Below, piece after piece: positions 52,551 through 60,373 of a DNA stretch of 64,000 nucleotides. How positions within the stretch are numbered: the stretch's first letter is position 1; each line of letters opens with the position of its first letter. The notes beneath the pieces are model-generated. The model had not been told where the DNA came from. It ran no database searches and saw nothing but the letters and a program-made list of their open reading frames with translations. Origin of the DNA: Bacillota bacterium (GTDB taxonomy: Bacteria > Bacillota > Clostridia > Lachnospirales > Cellulosilyticaceae); contig JAEYPM010000093.1 in assembly GCA_023410675.1 (NCBI GenBank), forward strand, positions 8,403 to 72,402, given 5' to 3'. The position numbers and the translations under genes are program-made.

Positions 52551-53837
52551 CTATACCCAACCACGAAGTTTTACTGCTTCAGCAACACGGTTTATTGCAA
52601 TAACATAGGCTGCATCCCTCATGTATAGATTTTTTTCTTGTGCTAGCTTATGTACTGCTTTAAATGCATGCGTCATCTTTTGATCAAGTTTCTCTAATAC
52701 TTCCTCTTTAGTCCAGAAATAATTCATATTACATTGTACTTGTTCAAAGTAACTGCAAGTAACACCTCCTGCATTGCAAAGAAAGTCTGGAATCATATAA
52801 ATATTCTTTTCTCTAATAATTTTATCACAATCTGGAGTTGTAGGACCATTTGCCCCTTCACAAATTACCTTAACCTTACTGCTGATATTTGCAATAGTTT
52901 CTGGAGTAATTTGATTTTCTAGTGCACAAGGAAGAAGAATATCAACATCTTGATTAATCCATTCACTTCCGTCTAAGATTTCAACCCCTAATGCTAATGC
53001 TTTATTCTTGTCTAAAGAACCAAAAGTATCCTTTATTGAAGCCATTTTTTCTATATCAAGTCCATTTAGATTACGGAAAGTATAGGATTTCTTATCTTGA
53101 TTATCCCAGCAAGAAATTGCAATAACTTTCCCTCCCATGCTTTCATAAAGCCTTGCAGCATATTCAGCAACATTTCCAAATCCTTGAATACTTGCCGTTG
53201 TATCTGCAACATTAATATTTAATGCTTTTAATGCTTCTCTTAAGGTGTAAATAACACCATATCCAGTAGCTTCTGTACGTCCTAAAGAGCCTCCCATGCC
53301 TACTGGTTTTCCTGTAATTGTTCCAGGATAATGCCCTCCATGAATGGCTTCAAATTCATCCATCATCCAAAGCATATGCTGACCATTTGTCATAACATCA
53401 GGAGCTGGTACATCACATACTGGTCCCATCACCTTTGCGAGTTGTCTAATATACCCACGGCATAATCTTTCTTGTTCACCTGGAGTCATATTATGAGGAT
53501 CACAGATTATTCCTCCTTTTCCTCCTCCTAAAGGAATATCTACAACTGCACATTTCCATGTCATCCACATAGATAATGCACGAATTGTGTCAACTGTTTC
53601 TTGAGGATGGAATCTTATTCCTCCCTTTGCAGGACCTCTTGCATCATTATGCTGAATGCGGTAACCATTAAATACTTTTGTAGTTCCGTCATCCATTTTT
53701 ACTGGAATCGTAACATGAAATTCCCTGCTTGGTTGCCTAAGTAATTCCCTTGTCGCTTGATTTAAACCAATTAAATCTGCAACATTGTCAAACTGTGTTT
53801 GAGCTGAAACATATGGATTGTAAGTTTTTTGCTCCAT
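52551..53837 (-). CDS. gdhA: Glutamate dehydrogenase
   Basis: A 428-residue Glu/Leu/Phe/Val dehydrogenase that interconverts glutamate and 2-oxoglutarate plus ammonia. Substrate-site lysines are in GPAKGGIRFHP and GGGKGGII; the catalytic Asp is in PAPDVMTNGQ, and the nucleotide fold in QGFGNVAEYAA. The length and the ending AVKLRGWV fit the RocG/GudB-like class. Leucine dehydrogenases are shorter. AGGGAT precedes the ATG. First gene of a likely two-gene operon with the fusion protein. Confidence 0.93.
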   Translation of the reverse strand: MEQKTYNPYVSAQTQFDNVADLIGLNQATRELLRQPSREFHVTIPVKMDDGTTKVFNGYRIQHNDARGPAKGGIRFHPQETVDTIRALSMWMTWKCAVVDIPLGGGKGGIICDPHNMTPGEQERLCRGYIRQLAKVMGPVCDVPAPDVMTNGQHMLWMMDEFEAIHGGHYPGTITGKPVGMGGSLGRTEATGYGVIYTLREALKALNINVADTTASIQGFGNVAEYAARLYESMGGKVIAISCWDNQDKKSYTFRNLNGLDIEKMASIKDTFGSLDKNKALALGVEILDGSEWINQDVDILLPCALENQITPETIANISSKVKVICEGANGPTTPDCDKIIREKNIYMIPDFLCNAGGVTCSYFEQVQCNMNYFWTKEEVLEKLDQKMTHAFKAVHKLAQEKNLYMRDAAYVIAINRVAEAVKLRGWV

Positions 53838-53980
53838 TTTTATCCCTCCGCCTAACTATTATTATTATATATATAACGCATAAAAATCCCTTATTTAAAA
53901 TTTTATGCACTATATGTCCTAATTGTATTGTTTGAATATTGTGTAAATTGAATAATGAATAGTATTGTAAAAACATTATT

Positions 53981-54008
53981 ATTATACTATATTCCAATAA
54001 AAAGTCAA
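53981..54008 (-). promoter_or_regulatory. Predicted promoter of the gdhA operon
   Basis: TTGACT (54003-54008) and TATAAT (53981-53986) with 16 bases between them, leaving an untranslated leader of about 140 bases. Confidence 0.7.
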
Positions 54009-54092
54009 ACGAACTAAGTATAGATATAATTTATAAGAACCTAGCTATACAAGGCTAATGAAAGAAATACCACATATAACTTTCAGAAATAA

Positions 54093-54563
54093 TTATTTCT
54101 CAATATTTTTTATATTCTTAATAGGATTAGTTTCTAAGACAATAATCTTATTATTCTGTAACTCTTCATATATATTGGCATCTATCATCTTTAAGCTTAG
54201 TAAATCTTCTTTCGTTGCCATTTCTGGATATTTTCTACGTGTTAAATGAGCATACTTCTTTTTATTATAATATGTCCAACCCAAAAATAATAAATATAAT
54301 ATAATAAATAAAATAAAACCAAATGTTACAATGCCTTGAATATCCATATTTGCTATCTGAAAAGATATTTTGTATAGTGATGGGTATTTATGATCAAGTG
54401 AAAACATAGCATCAATAAAAAAATAAAGTACAGTTATACAATAAAACCAAACGAATAGCGTGCACGCACATACTATAAGGTCACGCCACCAAATTCGTTT
54501 AGTCTCTATAATAAAAGACTTATTCACATGTCCTTTCGTATCCCTCTGTCTGGGCTTTTCCAT
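54093..54563 (-). CDS. pgaD: PgaD-like accessory protein of poly-N-acetylglucosamine synthesis
   Basis: A 156-residue membrane protein with two helices (LIVCACTLFVWFYCITVLYF and ITFGFILFIILYLLFLGW-like) and a C-terminal cytosolic segment with TRRKYPEMATKEDL. The layout matches PgaD, which supports PgaC and in E. coli helps form a c-di-GMP site. Its reading frame begins inside the end of pgaC (about 40 bases of overlap), so the two are translationally coupled. Confidence 0.75.
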   Translation of the reverse strand: MEKPRQRDTKGHVNKSFIIETKRIWWRDLIVCACTLFVWFYCITVLYFFIDAMFSLDHKYPSLYKISFQIANMDIQGIVTFGFILFIILYLLFLGWTYYNKKKYAHLTRRKYPEMATKEDLLSLKMIDANIYEELQNNKIIVLETNPIKNIKNIEK

Positions 54564-55759
54564 GTAGCATATCCTCCTTTCACTCTACTCTTAATGGCCT
54601 TAGGCAAGGCGAAAATTACGATGATTGAATTTAATATCCAATAAATAAATGGGTACCAAGCTCCCCATAAAAAAAATGATAGAACATTATCATATTTGCT
54701 ATCAATAAGTAGTGCAATAAATAACTGAATGATACACAAAAAAACTAAAGTAAACGACGTAAAAGTAAACCATATTAATAATTCCCAAAATGTATTTGCT
54801 GACATAAAGTAATAAACTGTAACAATTACCCATGCATAAGCCCAAAACAAACTTGCCCATTGCTCATAATAAATGGGCCATAAACGATGATGGCGCCAAT
54901 CAAGTATTATCCGCCAATGACGCATTACAACCTCTTGAGCCCCTTGTGCCCATCGAAGCCTTTGATTCCAAATTCCTTTTATCGTTTCAGGTACTAACAT
55001 CCAACATAATGCTCTTGGCTCATAGCGTATATCCCAAAATCTTTCTTGCAGCTTCCAAGATACTGATATATCTTCAGTAATCATATCATGATCCCATAAA
55101 CCTACATCCACTAATGCTTTTTTTCTAAAAGCAGCAACGACTCCTGATACAGTCATAATTTTTCCCCAAATCCTCTGGGACCTTTTAATAACACTTATAA
55201 TGGAAGCGTATTCAACAACTTGTATCTTACCTAACAATGTATTTCGATTACGAATTCTTGGATTGCCTGTAACAGCACCTAGTCTTTCTCCTTTATGTAA
55301 AAAATGATAGACTAAATAATGTGCCGCATAGTCATCTAAAACTGCATCTGAATCTACACAAATTAAGTATTCTGATTTCGAAGCAAATGTTGCTAATTTC
55401 AGTGCATTAGCCTTGCCTCGGTTTTCTTTACAATCAATAACTTTTAAATTATCATACTGCTCTGCCAGCCTATGTAGTATCTCTCCTGTTCTATCCTTAC
55501 TTCCATCGTTTACTACAATGATTTCTTTGTTTTTGTAAGCAATATTATTCATAAAGAAAATAGTTTCTTCAATATTATCTTCTTCATTATAACAAGGTAT
55601 TAATATACTAATCATAGGCCATTCAATTTGATCAATTTCTAATTCTAGATTGTGCTCACGGCGTTTAATAAATATTATTGATCCAGCTATCCAAATTAAT
55701 GACATAATGAAAGGATACCAAAATACATAACTCGCCAAGCAATTGATTACATTTATCAC
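54524..55759 (-). CDS. pgaC: Poly-beta-1,6-N-acetylglucosamine synthase (GT2)
   Basis: A 411-residue membrane glycosyltransferase. Cytosolic GT2 domain: PCYNEEDNIEET, VVNDGSKDRT, the metal-binding CVDSDAVLD, the base region EDISVSWKLQ and the processive-synthase motif NQRLRWAQG. One N-terminal helix and several C-terminal helices complete the channel. It polymerises UDP-GlcNAc into PNAG, an adhesive biofilm polymer. The GTG start has AAAGGAGGCGG upstream. No deacetylase (PgaB/IcaB) gene is near. Confidence 0.87.
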   Translation of the reverse strand: MINVINCLASYVFWYPFIMSLIWIAGSIIFIKRREHNLELEIDQIEWPMISILIPCYNEEDNIEETIFFMNNIAYKNKEIIVVNDGSKDRTGEILHRLAEQYDNLKVIDCKENRGKANALKLATFASKSEYLICVDSDAVLDDYAAHYLVYHFLHKGERLGAVTGNPRIRNRNTLLGKIQVVEYASIISVIKRSQRIWGKIMTVSGVVAAFRKKALVDVGLWDHDMITEDISVSWKLQERFWDIRYEPRALCWMLVPETIKGIWNQRLRWAQGAQEVVMRHWRIILDWRHHRLWPIYYEQWASLFWAYAWVIVTVYYFMSANTFWELLIWFTFTSFTLVFLCIIQLFIALLIDSKYDNVLSFFLWGAWYPFIYWILNSIIVIFALPKAIKSRVKGGYATWKSPDRGIRKDM

Positions 55760-55944
55760 TTTTTCCGCCTCCTTTAAGTCTTTAATAATGTTTCTTTCTG
55801 TGTTAATAATGTCCCATGATCTTTTATTTAGAAACAGCTTTCAACATCATATATATTTTTTCGATAAATATGACTAACAGTAATCGACATTATCCTTAGA
55901 TTTAAATATAGTATTATATTACAAATAAATCAACAAATCATAAA

Positions 55945-56034
55945 TTACTCAATAATTTGTATAGGCTTAAGTCCAAAATTTTGTGCTAAGCATTCCTTAT
56001 ATTTCTTGCTACTTTTTGTTTGTTTTACCCCCAA
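55945..56034 (-). CDS. Possible 29-residue small protein
   Basis: A TTG-initiated frame preceded by AAAGGT six bases upstream. The peptide begins MGVKQTKSSKKYKECL and ends GLKPIQIIE: a basic N-terminal half with one Cys and an amphipathic end. The composition looks protein-like, but the frame is short enough to be chance. It lies on the pgaC strand, 186 bases ahead of pgaC. Confidence 0.3.
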   Translation of the reverse strand: MGVKQTKSSKKYKECLAQNFGLKPIQIIE

Positions 56035-56097
56035 TTAATTACCTTTACTACTATATTTAGTTATCATTATCTACAAATTTCTACTCTTTACTATCAA

Positions 56098-56152
56098 AAA
56101 AAATCCCTTTATAGGAGAAAAGTTATTAACTAAACGGTCTCCTATAAAGGGA
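56098..56152 (-). terminator. Terminator of the mac/tolC-like operon
   Basis: TCCCTTTATAGGAGA (56104-56118) and TCTCCTATAAAGGGA (56138-56152) form a perfect 15-bp stem, followed on the minus strand by eight Ts. Confidence 0.93.
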
Positions 56153-56188
56153 ATCTATTAGATCAAATGATATTCTATTAATAAAGTA

Positions 56189-57232
56189 TTACATAAGAAT
56201 AACCCATGGTTGCTCAATACTACTTTTAGTAGAAATATAGTTACTCTTAAGCTTTTGAATATTAAGCTCTAATTCTTCTTTTTCAAGCAATTGTTTTTCA
56301 TAGGCATGTGCACTTATCTTGCCTGCTTCTAAATATTTTTCTGATACTTTAATTTTTTGATTGATTACTTCTATTTGCTTACTGAGAACATTAATTTGCT
56401 CTTCCATATCCGTAAGGCTCTTATATAAATCTCTTAGTTGCTGTGTATATTGCTTTTCTCTATCTTCTAAATCATATGTACCTTTTACATAGTCATATTT
56501 TCTTCTAGCATATACTTCACTGCTAGGGAAATCCCCAACTACATTGTTTTTTTGTACTTCTAACATTTGTTCGTCAAACCAAAATACTGTATCTAATTTT
56601 GATTCTATATATGCATCAACAATCCCAATAATTTTAAATGATTCATAATTCATTGTATCTTCAAAATCAAAACGCCTAATATCATATCCAATAAGCGTAG
56701 AAATATAATCTTTTTGTTTGTCGATCTCAGCTTGTTTTAAAGCTAAGTTACTTTTTGTTTCATCTAGTTGTGTTTTACTCGCTTGATATTCTATTGGATT
56801 AACAAGCCCAGATTTATTTCTTATGTCCATGATTGCAATGTCTTTAGTAGTAACACTAACCTTTTTTTCTAACACAACCTTTTCCTGTTCTAGTATATTG
56901 ATCTCATTAAATGCTTTTTCAACTTCATATTTAATTTTGTCTTGTATAAGGGTTATCATTCTTCCATTATTTTTTTGCTTAACTATTAGCGAATCATAGG
57001 CTGACCATCCCATAATGTCTGCACTTTGTGCTGCTGCCATTTGCTCAATATCTATGACACTATCCTCTTGTTTAAGCACCTTAATTTTATTACTACGTTC
57101 TATAGCTATTCTGATTGCTTCTTCTAGTTTTATTACTGGCGGTTTCTCTTGTGCATAAACCGTTTGGCTAAAACATGTCACAAATACTAGTGTTATGCAA
57201 GCTAGCTTTTGTATATACTTTTTCTTACTCAT
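56189..57232 (-). CDS. TolC-family secreted coiled-coil protein
   Basis: A 347-residue protein with a signal peptide (cleavage likely after TVYA) and sequence typical of the outer-membrane efflux family: IKLEEAIRIAIERSNKIKVL at the start of the mature part and long helices rich in Glu, Lys and Gln. It is shorter than Gram-negative TolC. The organism appears to be a monoderm, so it cannot serve as an outer-membrane duct; a cell-wall-spanning or adaptor-binding role is inferred. It lies 11 bp after a MacB-like permease, last in the operon. Confidence 0.75.
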   Translation of the reverse strand: MSKKKYIQKLACITLVFVTCFSQTVYAQEKPPVIKLEEAIRIAIERSNKIKVLKQEDSVIDIEQMAAAQSADIMGWSAYDSLIVKQKNNGRMITLIQDKIKYEVEKAFNEINILEQEKVVLEKKVSVTTKDIAIMDIRNKSGLVNPIEYQASKTQLDETKSNLALKQAEIDKQKDYISTLIGYDIRRFDFEDTMNYESFKIIGIVDAYIESKLDTVFWFDEQMLEVQKNNVVGDFPSSEVYARRKYDYVKGTYDLEDREKQYTQQLRDLYKSLTDMEEQINVLSKQIEVINQKIKVSEKYLEAGKISAHAYEKQLLEKEELELNIQKLKSNYISTKSSIEQPWVILM

Positions 57233-57243
57233 TTTATTCCCTC

Positions 57244-58443
57244 CTATTCATATCTTAATGCTTCTACTGGATCTAACTTAGCGGCTCTATATGCTGGATA
57301 CACGCCAAATACTAAACCTACAAAACTTGATGTTCCGACAGAAAATAAAACCATGCCAAAGGTTAATTTAGCAGCAATACTCATCAAGCTACCTATCATC
57401 ACGCCTCCTAAGTAGCCAATTAACATGCCTATAATACCACCAATAATTGTCAGAATCAATGCTTCTATCAAAAATTGAATTAATATTTGCTTATCAGTAG
57501 CTCCTAAAGCTTTTCTAATTCCTATTTCCCTTGTTCTTTCTCTTACTGTCACCAACATAATGTTCATAATACCTATGCCACCTACTAATAGAGAAATAGA
57601 AGCTACTAAACTAACAAAAATATTGAGTATATCCATTACATTATTAATTTGATCTACTTGCTGCGTAACACTTGCTACATTATAAAGATCTGCTTGCCCA
57701 TGCCTTTTTTCCATTAACTTTTGTATAGAATAAACATAATCATTAGCATCATATTCATCTTTAATGATAACACAACTTGAATAGCTTCTTCCATCACCAT
57801 ACCCTACTATACTATCAAGCGTCATAAAAGGAGTATATACAATGATAGGAATAAATTCCTGTGGTATCCCTGGTGGCACTTGACTCTTCATAATCCCTAT
57901 GATTTCAAAATCTTCAGGTTCTCCAACAAGATTGAGTTGTACTGTTTTTCCAAGAGCATACTCTGGATTTGTTTTATTGAAAATAGCTCTTGAAAAATAT
58001 TCATCTACTAAAATAACACGGCTATTTAGGCTTTCATCTGCCTGTGAAATCATTCTTCCTGCAGTAATCTTAACTGGTTGGATCTCATTATAATTATAAG
58101 GTATGCCTCCTACCACAGCATCTCTTGTGTTTTTTCTATAGTCTTGTATTGAAGCATAGTATCCCTCATGGTAATTCATTGCATTCTTGACTTCTGGTAT
58201 TTCTTTTAAGACTTCTAAATCGTCTAATGTAATCATATTTTCAGAAGAGTATTCTTTTACAACAACTGTAATGGTTCCTTTTCCTATTTCTGAAAACATC
58301 GTATTAAAATAACCTTTTACCCCTTCACCAACACTTAATATGATAATAACTGCACCTATTCCAATAAACATTCCAAGCATTGTTAGGAAGGTTCTTAACT
58401 TGTTACTTTTAAGCTGTTCTAATGCACTTTTAACAATCTCCAT
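57244..58443 (-). CDS. MacB-like ABC transporter permease, second copy
   Basis: A 399-residue permease of the MacB/FtsX superfamily: one N-terminal helix (FLTMLGMFIGIGAVIIILSVG), a large extracytoplasmic MacB_PCD domain (about residues 45-260), and three C-terminal helices with the coupling segment RTREIGIRKALGATDKQIL. It ends YPAYRAAKLDPVEALRYE. It has no ATPase domain of its own. A tandem paralogue of the upstream permease, 17 bp away; the two probably form a heterodimer. Confidence 0.9.
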   Translation of the reverse strand: MEIVKSALEQLKSNKLRTFLTMLGMFIGIGAVIIILSVGEGVKGYFNTMFSEIGKGTITVVVKEYSSENMITLDDLEVLKEIPEVKNAMNYHEGYYASIQDYRKNTRDAVVGGIPYNYNEIQPVKITAGRMISQADESLNSRVILVDEYFSRAIFNKTNPEYALGKTVQLNLVGEPEDFEIIGIMKSQVPPGIPQEFIPIIVYTPFMTLDSIVGYGDGRSYSSCVIIKDEYDANDYVYSIQKLMEKRHGQADLYNVASVTQQVDQINNVMDILNIFVSLVASISLLVGGIGIMNIMLVTVRERTREIGIRKALGATDKQILIQFLIEALILTIIGGIIGMLIGYLGGVMIGSLMSIAAKLTFGMVLFSVGTSSFVGLVFGVYPAYRAAKLDPVEALRYE

Positions 58444-58460
58444 GTCACGTTCCTTCCCTT

Positions 58461-59678
58461 CTATTCACATCTTAGCGATTCTACAGGATCTAATCTTGCA
58501 GCTTGGTAAGCTGGATATACCCCAAACACAATACCTATTAGGGTAGAAGTACCTGCAGAAAATAATAACATACCAAGAGTTAGCTGAATAGGGATATTGT
58601 ACTTAGAACCTACAATAATTGCCCCTAGATACCCAATAATCATACCTATTAAACCTGCAATAACTGTTAACATAAGTGCTTCAATCAAAAACTGATTAAG
58701 TATTGCTTTATTGGTTGCTCCTAATGCTTTTCTAACACCTATTTCTCTTGTTCTTTCTTTAACTGTTACAAGCATAATGTTCATAATGCCAACCCCTCCT
58801 ACTATAAGAGAAATGCTTGCAACTGCACTAATAAATATTGTTATGATATTCATCATATCATTCATAGTATCAATAATACTCATTGCAGTCTGTACAGTAT
58901 ATCCATTTTTTTGGTGATGTCTTCTATTTAATAATGTTCTGATATTAGCGGAAGTTTCTACTGGATCATATCCATCCTTTACGGTGCCATATATTACCTC
59001 AATATCCTGATTAGCACCCATCAAAAGGTCTAATGTGGAATAAGGTACATAATGATTGCTATTTAATGCATGCTCCAAATATTCCTCAGGAATATTACTA
59101 GGCATTTTACTATCATATACACCAATGATCTCGAAAGAAACTGTTTGCCCATTAACCGTTATATCTACACTGTCTCCTATTACACGATTATAATTAGATT
59201 GTTTTAGTATGATCTTCGAAAAAACATCTGTTATAACAATAACATTTGCTCTTCTTGCTTCATCTTCTTTATCAATGCTTCTTCCAGCAAGTATTTCTAT
59301 TTTTTCAACAAATTCCATGTACTCAGGTGGTGATCCATTTAGATTAACCTTTTTTATTGCTCCTGTCTTATTATAAGTGCTTCCATACTCACTTATTGAC
59401 CCCACAACTACTTCTATCTCAGGCATCTGTCTAAGAGCATCAATATCTTCTTGTGTTAGTTCAGCATCATTTGAGGCAGTGTTTGGATATACATAAAAGG
59501 ATCCCAGTCCTATGTCTTCATAAAAAGATAATGTGTACTCCTTAAACCCTTCTCCTAAAGCCAAAATCATAATAACTGAACCAACACCAATAAACATGCC
59601 AAGCATAGTTAAGAGGGTTCTTCCTTTATTTGAAGTAAGTTGTTTTAATGCACCCTTAATGTTTTCTTGATAATTCAT
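58461..59678 (-). CDS. MacB-like ABC transporter permease, first copy
   Basis: A 405-residue permease with the same plan as its downstream neighbour: LLTMLGMFIGVGSVIMILALG helix, MacB_PCD domain, and RTREIGVRKALGATNKAIL before the last helices, ending RLDPVESLRCE. The ATG at 59678 has AGGGGG 6 bases upstream; an in-frame ATG at 59684 abuts that site and overlaps the ATPase stop. Helices and coupling loops are well conserved between the two permeases, while the external domains differ more. Confidence 0.9.
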   Translation of the reverse strand: MNYQENIKGALKQLTSNKGRTLLTMLGMFIGVGSVIMILALGEGFKEYTLSFYEDIGLGSFYVYPNTASNDAELTQEDIDALRQMPEIEVVVGSISEYGSTYNKTGAIKKVNLNGSPPEYMEFVEKIEILAGRSIDKEDEARRANVIVITDVFSKIILKQSNYNRVIGDSVDITVNGQTVSFEIIGVYDSKMPSNIPEEYLEHALNSNHYVPYSTLDLLMGANQDIEVIYGTVKDGYDPVETSANIRTLLNRRHHQKNGYTVQTAMSIIDTMNDMMNIITIFISAVASISLIVGGVGIMNIMLVTVKERTREIGVRKALGATNKAILNQFLIEALMLTVIAGLIGMIIGYLGAIIVGSKYNIPIQLTLGMLLFSAGTSTLIGIVFGVYPAYQAARLDPVESLRCE

Positions 59679-59680
59679 AA

Positions 59681-60373
59681 TCATCCCCCTATTCTATTTA
59701 GGATAGGTGCATCTTCAATAATTATTCCATCTCTAAAGACAACTTTTCTTTTTGAGTATTGGGCGATATCAGGTTCATGAGTAACCATAACAATAGTAAC
59801 CCCTTCATCGTTAAGTCCCCTAAATATATTCATGATTTCTACACTAGACTTACTATCTAGATTTCCTGTTGGTTCATCGGCAAGCAAAATGGCTGGGTTG
59901 TTCACTAAAGCTCTTGCTATGGCCACACGCTGCTTTTGTCCACCTGAAATTTCATTAGGGGTATGTTTTACCCTATTGCCTAAACCAACTTTTATAAGAG
60001 CGTCTAACGCACGTTCTTTTCTTTCCTTTGGCTTTACACCTGCATACATCATAGGAAGTTCAACATTTTCAAGGATTGTTAGTTTTGGAAGTAAGTTAAA
60101 TGCTTGAAATACAAATCCTATTTTTTCATTTCGAATGTTTGCATAATCAACATCCTTCATCTCTGATACATTGACACCATCTAATATGTATGTTCCACTT
60201 GTAGCATGATCAAGACAGCCTAATATATGCAAAAATGTTGTTTTCCCTGAGCCTGATGCACCCATGATGGATACAAATTCACCCTGCTCTACTTTAAAAT
60301 CTATATTAAATAATGCTTGTAACACGAGCTTATTATTTTTATAAATTTTATTGACTTTTTGAATATCTATCAT
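59681..60373 (-). CDS. MacB/LolD-type ABC transporter ATPase
   Basis: A 230-residue ATPase: Walker A GASGSGKTTFLHILG, Q-loop VFQAFNLLPKL, signature ISGGQKQRVAIARAL, Walker B ILLADEPTGNLD, and switch THEPDIAQ. The GNLDS extension is typical of the MacB/LolD subfamily, which works as a mechanotransmission engine without moving substrate through the membrane. Its start codon overlaps the adaptor stop (TAATG). Confidence 0.93.
   Translation of the reverse strand: MIDIQKVNKIYKNNKLVLQALFNIDFKVEQGEFVSIMGASGSGKTTFLHILGCLDHATSGTYILDGVNVSEMKDVDYANIRNEKIGFVFQAFNLLPKLTILENVELPMMYAGVKPKERKERALDALIKVGLGNRVKHTPNEISGGQKQRVAIARALVNNPAILLADEPTGNLDSKSSVEIMNIFRGLNDEGVTIVMVTHEPDIAQYSKRKVVFRDGIIIEDAPILNRIGG

Larger units (their letters stand above)
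55760..56188. other. Intergenic region upstream of pgaC
   Basis: About 430 bases between pgaC and the TolC-like gene. It holds the TolC-like gene's terminator, a possible 29-codon open frame (55945-56034), and AT-rich sequence with several possible -10 elements. I looked for a c-di-GMP riboswitch and did not find its conserved loops. Confidence 0.6.

Noticed and set aside
53788..54249. Short open frames on both strands between gdhA and pgaD
   Set aside because: They overlap the gdhA promoter or the pgaD coding region and have low-complexity AT-driven composition.
55760..56100. c-di-GMP riboswitch upstream of pgaC
   Set aside because: Expected because PNAG synthesis is often c-di-GMP controlled, but none of the conserved class I or II loop sequences is present on the coding strand.
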